Source of the DNA: Welwitschia mirabilis
Taxonomy: Eukaryota > Gnetophyta > Gnetopsida > Welwitschiales
Length of the DNA stretch: 25,653 nucleotides
Reading direction: 5' to 3'
Assembly (NCBI GenBank): GCA_051453625.1
Contig: JBOZIK010000001.1
Span: forward strand, 222,744,210 to 222,769,862
This document shows positions 19,540 through 25,653 of the stretch, one piece after another. The number at the start of each line of letters is the position of its first letter. The first letter of the stretch is position 1. The position numbers and the translations under genes are program-made. The notes below the pieces were generated by a model. The model searched no databases and had not been told where the DNA came from. It worked only from the letters and a program-made list of their open reading frames with translations.

Positions 19540-20195
19540 TAATAAAACAGTGAGGAGGATGAAAAAGAATATGATGATGATGATTTTATTAAAATATTAG
19601 ATCATATCTTTGTTTTTCACTTACTTTGTGTTGAGGATGAGGGAGTTCAGCCTTTAAAAAAGTTCAACATATGAGATTGAGGGAGAATTTAAGTAATTAA
19701 ACAAAATCAGTGGAGAATTTACATTATAAAGAAAGTCATCCATCACTGTCATCTAGATAACAATCCAAGATGACTATTAGTAATAGCAACTTCATAATAG
19801 AAAATGAGGATTATAGTTTAAAATTAAAGAATTATTTAATAAAGAGGAATAAGATTTAACTCAAGAAATAGCATAAAAGCTTCCATTACATAATGAGAAC
19901 TTTTGTTTCAATGATTTTTCTAATGATCTTTTTGAGAAATCCATCAAATTAGAAAATGAAAATAATTATCAATAAAATAATAATAATAAGTTTAATAAAA
20001 AATAAGATATAGTTAATGATATTAATAAAGATAATGAAGATGAGGAAGATATTATCAAAGAATATAATGAAGAAAGTAAACAGAGCATTCAATCAAGTAA
20101 TGATGAAGTCAACAATGAGAAGAAAAGAAATAAAGAAGAAATAATTGAAAATCAAACAAACTTAATAGATAATAGACTTATGCCTTTTTAATAAA
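19540..20195 (+). pseudogene. Acidic linker downstream of gag
   Basis: Runs of GAT/GAA/AAT codons give Asp/Glu/Lys/Asn-rich stretches (EDEKEYDDDDFIKILDH near 19,555-19,605; NKDNEDEEDIIKEYNEES near 20,025-20,080). It is interrupted by stops. Position after gag suggests the low-complexity linker between gag and protease in this clade, but there is no conserved motif to prove it. A 40-base hairpin module copy lies inside, at 19,735-19,774. Confidence 0.4.
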
Positions 20196-20199
20196 ATAA

Positions 20200-21420
20200 A
20201 CCAACTTAAATAATATCCACATGTGTCTTCATCTCTTTGACTTGTAGTTCCATGAAAAACCTCACATAACATCCCTCCTTTTACTTCTACTTTCTTAATA
20301 TTTTATGATTTTGATTATGATAATCTTTCTCTCTCTCCCTCCCTATTCTAAAGAGGCACTTCCTGCTGACTTCACTTCATAATCCTTCTCAGGGAATAGT
20401 CCCTCACCCCACCCCTTGAATCCCCCAATCATTTGAACATTTAAACAATTCTCAAAATGTCATTTTTATTCTTTGAGAAGTTTATTCAAAAAATCTTTTA
20501 ATCTTTTTCTTTTAAAACTTCATGTACTATGAAGAGTAACATATTTTCCTCTTTTATAAAGTTAACTCTATCTTGTGCTTTTAATGATTACTCTTTTCAA
20601 AAACAAAACTTATAATATCTTGAAACTTTAAATTAAGGCAAATATTATCTGCTTGATTTAAATCCATACTTAGAACTAAATGTTAAGGAGCTTCTTAAAG
20701 TATGTTGAACCTATCTTAATCACTTACTCTAAGAAGTTTTATTTAAATCCTTGGATCTCAAATAATGCCATTAATGTCTCCTAGTTTAATATTAAGCTTT
20801 AAATAAAATATATGTTTCAAATTCTTTACATCATAAGTTTGATAAGATATTTTTTTTCCATGAGTTATATGAATTTTTGTTCTCTTATATTGCTACTAAA
20901 TATTATGAAGACAAAATTACATTTGATCATGCTAATTGAAAAATCCCTTATTTATTTAATAAAAATCCATATCTCAAATTGAAAGATATAAGGCTTCTTA
21001 AACTTACTAGACATTCTAAACAACCCTCAACGTCTTCTTGAATACTTTTTTTGAGTACTTCATTGCATTTAATATATGATGATATTCATGATTTATATTA
21101 TTTTAATAAGAGATTATTCTTCAATAAGATTTATCACTTATTTATCTCTTCTTTAAGATCTAAAATTTATGCTATCAAAGTTTTACCCTTTTATTCTTTT
21201 TACCTTTAATTGATTCTACTAAAAAATGACTGTATACATTTTATATTTTATCAATTGGTAAATATTTGGTTTGATCCTTAATTTTTTAAGAGAATGTAAT
21301 ATCCTAGGACCATAGCCTTAGGAATAAATATTTATTTTTATTTCTCTTCAATAAAAGTGTTGAATACATTTTACAATTTGAGTAAAATTTGTTTTTAGCT
21401 TGCTTTGGTATTGCCTTTTT
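20200..21420. other. Unrecognised stretch where pol should be
   Basis: I searched both strands for protease, RT, RNase H and integrase core motifs and saw none. A short C-rich patch (CTCACCCCACCCCTTGAATC, from 20,403) and a CT repeat (20,330-20,345) stand out. It may be pol decayed past recognition after a deletion, or sequence inserted from elsewhere. Confidence 0.4.
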
Positions 21421-21573
21421 CCTCTTATGTTTTTACGCTTTTGTCTTTATATTTTTATTTTAAGTAATAAATTAATCTCTAGATGGTTAGGTCCTTATCA
21501 TTTGGAGAAGTACATTTCTAGTGGCTTAGTTAAGATTAACAATTTAAACATTAGGAAAATTCAAAAAAATAAA
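21420..21573 (+). pseudogene. Integrase C-terminal GPY/F remnant (plus strand)
   Basis: From about 21,430 the frame reads LMFLRFCLYIFILSNKLISR and then WLGPYHLEKYISSGLVKINN before a stop at 21,571. WLGPY with a following ...SSG..K..NL is the GPY/F module of Ty3/gypsy integrase; the preceding FILSNKLISRW aligns with the FPGKL..RW segment. No chromodomain follows. It fits the end of pol for the plus-strand element. Confidence 0.58.
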
Positions 21574-21996
21574 TAAAGGTTACAAATCATGAATTATCAA
21601 AAGATGTTGAATATAATAGAAGCAATTGTCTTGAAAGTTTTCTTGTCATTATTTGAATTATTTCTTAGATTATTCTTTTGGTGGATGTCATGCTATCACT
21701 TGAACATATTTTAAACTTAACTTATGTTTTACTTTATGAATCTATCATGATTAGTAATTTTTACTTAAGCATTAAAGTACTGAGATTGGATTCATCTAAC
21801 CTTAAGACATTCAAATGTCTATGAATTTTATTTTAAAGGAAGATGCTTTGATTTTTTTATTTTCTATCAATGGTGTAAGTTTTTGGTTATTTAGGGATAT
21901 TATTTCTTATTTTTCATATCATTTTTTCACCTTTATCTTTATGGGTGTATGGTTATGTGGGATTTATTTTAAAGAAATATTCAAAAAAAAGTGCAA
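21573..21996. other. Region between integrase end and polypurine tract
   Basis: This is the position of the 3' untranslated region of the plus-strand element. An open frame at 21,815-22,021 (68 codons, hydrophobic, basic end KKKCKKGENGEQ) has no family I know. Its last codons are formed by the purine tract itself, so I treat it as chance. Confidence 0.35.
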
Positions 21997-22012
21997 AAAG
22001 GGGGAAAATGGA
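21997..22012 (+). promoter_or_regulatory. Polypurine tract candidate followed by TG
   Basis: AAAAAGGGGGAAAA (21,997-22,010) directly precedes TG. This is the form expected of a polypurine tract at the start of a 3' LTR, where plus-strand DNA synthesis is primed. It lies about 420 bases after the integrase end, which fits. I could not match the sequence after it to the stretch before the primer binding site at 17,547, so the LTR itself is unconfirmed. Confidence 0.5.
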
Positions 22013-23739
22013 GAACAATAATCATGATCTATTGTTTCTATGCTAAATACGTGGTTATCATGATGTCTGACTACACCAGGTAAATTTTCTTAAGAGGAAG
22101 CTTTAATAATGTTAGTAGTTATGGGAATTCCACTAGAGGGTCAGTTGGCCATGCTTCATAGATTTCTAATTTTTTGATTGTGGTTACACTCCCCTCATAA
22201 TAGAATAATAATAATAATTATAGGATATGGGATCAGCTATGTTCCTAGTTTCATTAGAGATATTGCTTATTTCTTAAACTTATTGTGCTTATAGTATTCC
22301 CATATGGTCATTTCACTTTTAGGGATTTGGGTGTGTTTTAGGGAGTCAGAAGGAGAGTCCATTTTTGTATAGCTTTTTATCTTATTATTCATTATTTAAA
22401 AACATTAGTTACTTAGCATTATCATAATCATCACCTTTTTAAGTGATACCTTATGAGGTTTTTTTTTCATTATGTGATGCATCGTTAATCAGGTGATTTT
22501 ATGATTTCTTTCATGAGGGTTTGCTAGGTTTGAATTTAGGGTAGGTACATAATCTTCTTCATGTTCCAAGTTGTTCATTTTTATTTTATTTTTCTTACTT
22601 ATTTTTCTTTGGTATTTCTAAGTCATTTTTGTACTTTTTCATTGTAAATGCTTAAGACTTAATCATTTAGTAGTTTTCTTGTTGATTTTTTTCCATTTGT
22701 AGTTTTTCTTTCTAGGAGTTAATTTTTCTTTTTCAAATAAATTTCTTTAATTTATGATGCTAATTTTTCTCATATATTTTTTTGAATCTTTTTAAGTTTA
22801 GCTTTTTTTAATGTTCTTCTTTTTTTTTTCTAATGCATCTCATATTATTTTTCAATGATTATGAGTTCATGGCACATTTTATTTATCTTCCTTAGCTTGG
22901 TGTATTTACCTCCTTTATTATGCCTTGATTTATTATGATTCTTATTCATTTCCTAATATTTTCAAACTCTCTCATACCTTTTTGAAACCTTCTTTATGCT
23001 ATCTGAGCTTAACTAATTCTACTGATCATTCTAAATTTTTTGATCTTTTTGAAAAACCCTATTATTCTTCTTGTCATCTAAACAACTAGGTAGATGATAC
23101 ACAAATATTTTTTAAGCATTACCTCTTTATTTTTTCATCTTTTCTAGACTATATTCTAACCTTTATTTTATTCATATAATACTGCTCCCAAGCCTACTTA
23201 TTTTGGTTATTTATACTTAACTTGCATATGAATCTTTTTCGTTCTTATGTTAATGTAATACAAGATGTACTAGTCCATCTAAGAAGTTGGATATATATCT
23301 TGAGATATTTTGAGAAATTTCTAAATTTTTGAGGTTCATTTTTTTCATTTTCATAAGACATATCTATAATGTACTAATTTGATTCTGAATGTCTACTATG
23401 TAAGTTATATGCATTATGGATATTGTTTAGTAAAATATGTACTTAACAATAGAATACTTGTAGTTTGTTTTCCTTATAGGAATAATACATGCAATTCATA
23501 AAACCATGAATAAAGCGAATAACATGATAATTGATTATTTGCACTATATTTCCCTTCTAGATTATGTTATAAACTCAAAGTTTGATCTATGAATATCCTT
23601 TTTGAGTTATTATTTTTTTAATCATATAAGAACATCATTTATCTAAGTTATTATGGTCATATATTATGATAATTATTTTTGTTATGATATGTTCTTTTTA
23701 TCTTTTTGATGTGTCTTGCAATGCCAATTTGTGGGAATT
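22012..23739. other. T-rich region without recognisable genes
   Basis: If the tract at 21,997 is real, the first part could be a 3' LTR. Several T-runs (22,458, 22,811) and a short hairpin (TCATCTA, 6-base loop plus spacer, TAGATGA at 23,074-23,097) occur. A stretch reading SKFFDLFEKPYYSSCHLNN at about 23,028-23,085 resembles the wording of gag-linker regions, but weakly. No tRNA, rRNA or host gene was seen. Confidence 0.35.
23725..23739 (+). promoter_or_regulatory. Possible polypurine tract remnant before LTR copy 2
   Basis: AATTTGTGGGAATT directly precedes TGATGG at the LTR start. It looks like a G-rich polypurine tract partly eroded. A related but more decayed sequence (AAATTATATTTTTT) precedes LTR copy 1. 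Confidence 0.35.
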
Positions 23740-23950
23740 TGATGGTGTATTTTGAGTGCTTTTGCAGGACATTCATATGGGTTTTGATATAATACTGATG
23801 GCTATGAAGATGTGATAGGATGATCAATGAAACATGTGATATCTAGCATTTTTGACAATTTCTTAGGTTTAGTCTAATACTACAGAATTGGAAGAAGAAC
23901 TGTACAAGGAAAAGATTGATTTACCTTGGAGAGAAGAATAAAAGAAGACT

Positions 23951-23988
23951 GTCATCCCAATAGTCATCCCCATGACACATAGGACGAC
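23951..23988 (+). repeat. Hairpin module, LTR copy 2, first
   Basis: Outer arms GTCATCC/GGACGAC, inner arms GTCAT/ATGAC around a CCCC loop, 38 bases in all. It sits 211 bases into the LTR; the equivalent in LTR copy 1 is at 11,164-11,189 (offset 221). Confidence 0.75.
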
Positions 23989-24054
23989 TAGACTGCTGAC
24001 ATGGATAAAAGCCTATGGCACTAACAGTAGCACATGGTGCACATGTTGATAGGG

Positions 24055-24093
24055 CATCATTCACATTATTGTCTAGATGATAGATAGGATGAT
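24055..24093 (+). repeat. Hairpin module, LTR copy 2, second
   Basis: CATCATTC...GTCTAGATGAT...AGGATGAT, 39 bases. The counterpart in LTR copy 3 (25,226-25,264) keeps CpG-bearing forms (CATCGTCC, GTCGTCC, GGATGAC). LTR copy 1 has a 41-base version at 11,260-11,300 with exact outer ends GTCATC and GGATGAC. Confidence 0.7.
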
Positions 24094-24169
24094 AGCATTG
24101 AGACTACGTGTAGGCAACCCACAGGGCTAATGAAAGTGCATGGCATACTACCCAAGATGTTAAAGTGGC

Positions 24170-24207
24170 ATCATCTCCTATGTCATGTAGACGACATACG
24201 AGATGAT
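24170..24207 (+). repeat. Hairpin module, LTR copy 2, third (best paired)
   Basis: Left arm ATCATCTCCTATGTC (24,170-24,184) and right arm GACATACGAGATGAT (24,193-24,207) pair at 14 of 15 positions around the loop ATGTAGAC. The LTR copy 3 counterpart (25,341-25,378) pairs at only about 8 of 15. It lies about 120 bases upstream of the TATA box, so in the U3 region. Confidence 0.85.
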
Positions 24208-24328
24208 AACTATTTTTACAATGCAGAAACAAATTCTATTGTAAATTAGGTCAAACAACCCATGTGGGTCATTAGGGTTTTTGTTTCTTGCCTTTAGGAT
24301 TTACCTTCAAATCCCTCTTTTAAAAATC

Positions 24329-24337
24329 TATAAATAC
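24329..24337 (+). promoter_or_regulatory. TATA box of LTR copy 2
   Basis: TATAAATAC followed by CCTTCTTCTCC. The same box is at 25,499-25,507 in copy 3, and a mutated form (CAATAAATACC) at 11,423-11,433 in copy 1. A conserved TATA box at an equal position in three LTR copies marks the U3/R promoter; transcription would start roughly 25-35 bases downstream. Confidence 0.7.
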
Positions 24338-25067
24338 CCTTCTTCTCCTTTATTTCCCTTCAATCTTTGGTACCCCGATACTTGTGATAGAAGCTTGAAG
24401 GGTAAGAGATTCATCCTATGCTACAGAAAGGAGTCTCCTTAGTGTCAAGATGTGTCCCTCTTATTAAGGTGTTGTTGTTTTGATTTATAAGTGGATGTTG
24501 TTCTGATTTTTACTTGAATTAATATAATCTCTTCTTTCATCTCATTATTGTGCATCTCTATTATGGTTTAAGTTGATCTTAGTTAAGTGATAAATCTTTG
24601 GTTTATTTATATCATAAGGGCAACCTTTGTGAAGGTTGGTCTTGTTTAGTAGAATAGATTTACATTGTATATTTCTTTCTTCCCATATTGCATTTCAAAG
24701 TTGTAATTAGATTTATCTCATAGTTTATATTGATTAAGAACTAGTGAATACTCTTCTTCTTTAATATACATTATAGAGAAGTGGTCTTTGTGAAAGAAAG
24801 AATAAGATCTAAGTAGGATCCATTCTCATTTGTATTTCATTCCCATTACATTTGCATTCCATTTCCATTTACTAGTATTTTATTTCCATTTAATCTTTGC
24901 ATTTACTTAAATCATTTCCTTTCAGTTTCTCTAAAGATAAAAGAACAAAAATACATTGGCAAAATCAATTCTCTAACTCTAAGCCTAGTGCCTTTATTGG
25001 ATTATGACATTTGGATGAACTTTTATCTATAATAGAGTGTGTTTTCTGCCATTTATATGATTTATAA

Positions 25068-25167
25068 NNNNNNNNNNNNNNNNNNNNNNNNNNNNNNNNN
25101 NNNNNNNNNNNNNNNNNNNNNNNNNNNNNNNNNNNNNNNNNNNNNNNNNNNNNNNNNNNNNNNNNNN
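25068..25167. other. Assembly gap (100 N)
   Basis: Placeholder gap of 100 N between LTR copy 2 (plus about 100 bases beyond its end) and the middle of LTR copy 3. Its true length is unknown and it could hide a whole element interior. Open frames on the minus strand across it are artefacts. Confidence 0.98.
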
Positions 25168-25653
25168 TGACGTGGATAAAAGCCTATGGCACCGATGATA
25201 GCACATTGTGCACATGTTGACAGGGCATCGTCCACATAGTCGTCCAAATGATAGATAGGATGACAACATTGAGACCACATGCAGGTAACTCATGAGGCTA
25301 ATAGTAGCACATAGCACACTGACCAAGCCATTAAGGTAGTGTCATCCCCTTTATCATGTGGATGATTTACTAGACGATAACTATTTTACACTACAGAAAT
25401 AAATTCTATTGTAAATGGGGTCAGATGATCCATGTGGATCGTTAGGATTTCTGTTTCCTGCCTTTAAGTTTTGCCTCCAAATCCCTCTTTTGGAAATTTA
25501 TAAATACCTTTTTTCTCCTTCATTTCCCTTCCATCTTTTGTATCCAATACTTGTGATGGAAGCTTGAAGGGCGAGAGGTCCATCCCATGCTGCAGAAAAG
25601 AGTCTCCTTGGTGTCAGACTGTGTCCCTCTCATTGAGGTGTTGTTGTTCTGAT
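25168..25653 (+). mobile_element. LTR copy 3 (partial)
   Basis: It begins inside the LTR at the point equivalent to 23,998 in copy 2 and continues to the window end. It has hairpin modules at 25,226 and 25,341 and a TATA box at 25,499. Compared with copy 2 most differences are transitions, and copy 3 keeps CpG sites (TGACGTGG, CATCGTCC, GTCGTCC, GACGAT, GGGCGAG) where copy 2 has TG or CA. It is therefore younger or less methylated, or was better protected. Confidence 0.88.

Larger units (their letters stand above)
17547..22011 (+). mobile_element. Internal region of a plus-strand Athila/Tat-type element (deleted pol)
   Basis: In order: primer binding site, leader with hairpins and a 70-bp tandem repeat, gag remnant, acidic linker, about 1.2 kb without recognisable domains, integrase C-terminal GPY/F remnant and a polypurine tract. 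The space between gag and the integrase end is far too short for protease, RT, RNase H and integrase (about 3.5 kb in the minus-strand relative at 4,700-8,240). Most of pol has therefore been lost. Element limits depend on which polypurine tract and LTR belong to it. Confidence 0.6.
23740..24960 (+). mobile_element. LTR copy 2
   Basis: It starts at TGATGGTGTATTTTGAG. It carries three 38-39 base hairpin modules (23,951; 24,055; 24,170), a TATA box (TATAAATAC, 24,329-24,337) and downstream blocks shared with copies 1 and 3. 23,998-24,483 aligns with LTR copy 3 at a constant offset of 1,170 bases and with very few gaps. Near 24,840-24,900 there are short CATTCCCATT/CATTTCCATT repeats, common near LTR ends and leaders. 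The 3' limit is uncertain (about 24,830-24,960) and no primer binding site could be recognised after it. Confidence 0.78.

Noticed and set aside
21815-22021. Plus-strand open frame of 68 codons with hydrophobic stretch and basic tail
   Set aside because: It ends in the polypurine tract, which supplies the basic tail. There is no family match, and T-rich DNA readily gives hydrophobic frames.
11160-25380. tRNA or other structured host RNA at the hairpin modules
   Set aside because: No cloverleaf, anticodon arm or T-arm consensus; they are simple stems with small loops inside LTRs and leaders.

Overview
This window looks like heterochromatic, repeat-only DNA from a seed plant with a large, strongly AT-rich genome. 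I found no intact host gene. Every protein-like signal comes from a broken retrotransposon: L1-type LINEs with the plant DUF4283/zinc-knuckle ORF1, and Ty3/gypsy elements of the Athila/Tat type. Frames are full of stops that fit C-to-T or G-to-A change (CAA/CAG to TAA/TAG, TGG to TAA/TAG, GAT to AAT), as expected from long-term deamination of methylated cytosine. A very AT-rich gymnosperm such as Welwitschia is one possibility, but the species cannot be read from the sequence and this is only a guess.

Layout. 1-344 carries a spaced GGTCACCC-like motif, then a 100-N gap (345-444). About 560-3,900 is LINE-A on the minus strand: ORF1 (DUF4283, zinc knuckle) at 2,940-3,760, endonuclease at 1,700-2,505, reverse transcriptase down to about 560. 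A 245-N gap (4,068-4,312) is flanked by the same 27 bases on both sides. About 4,700-8,300 is an Athila/Tat-type pol on the minus strand in the order protease, RT, RNase H, integrase. 8,300-9,680 is probably its leader. 9,681-10,936 is a long imperfect inverted repeat with arms of about 600 bases and a 21-base spacer.

An LTR (copy 1, plus strand) covers about 10,943-11,931. LINE-B (minus strand, about 11,932-17,200) follows, with ORF1 and ORF2 recognisable almost from end to end. Next come a short LTR-like tail, a degraded tRNA-Asp-type primer binding site (17,548), a leader with a 3 x 70 bp tandem repeat, an Athila/Tat-like gag remnant (about 18,300-19,300), an acidic linker, an integrase GPY/F remnant (21,420-21,573) and a polypurine tract (21,997). 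After 1.7 kb of unrecognised T-rich DNA, LTR copy 2 (from 23,740) of the copy-1 family appears, then a 100-N gap and a partial LTR copy 3 (25,168 to the end).

The simplest history is nested insertion: LINE-B landed at or near the end of a 5' LTR, separating it from its primer binding site. The most unusual signal is a hairpin module of about 39 bases (outer arms GTCATCC/GGATGAC, inner arms GTCAT/ATGAC). It recurs at least a dozen times, at matching positions in the LTR copies, in an array just after the primer binding site and near the gag remnant. I do not recognise it as a described element.
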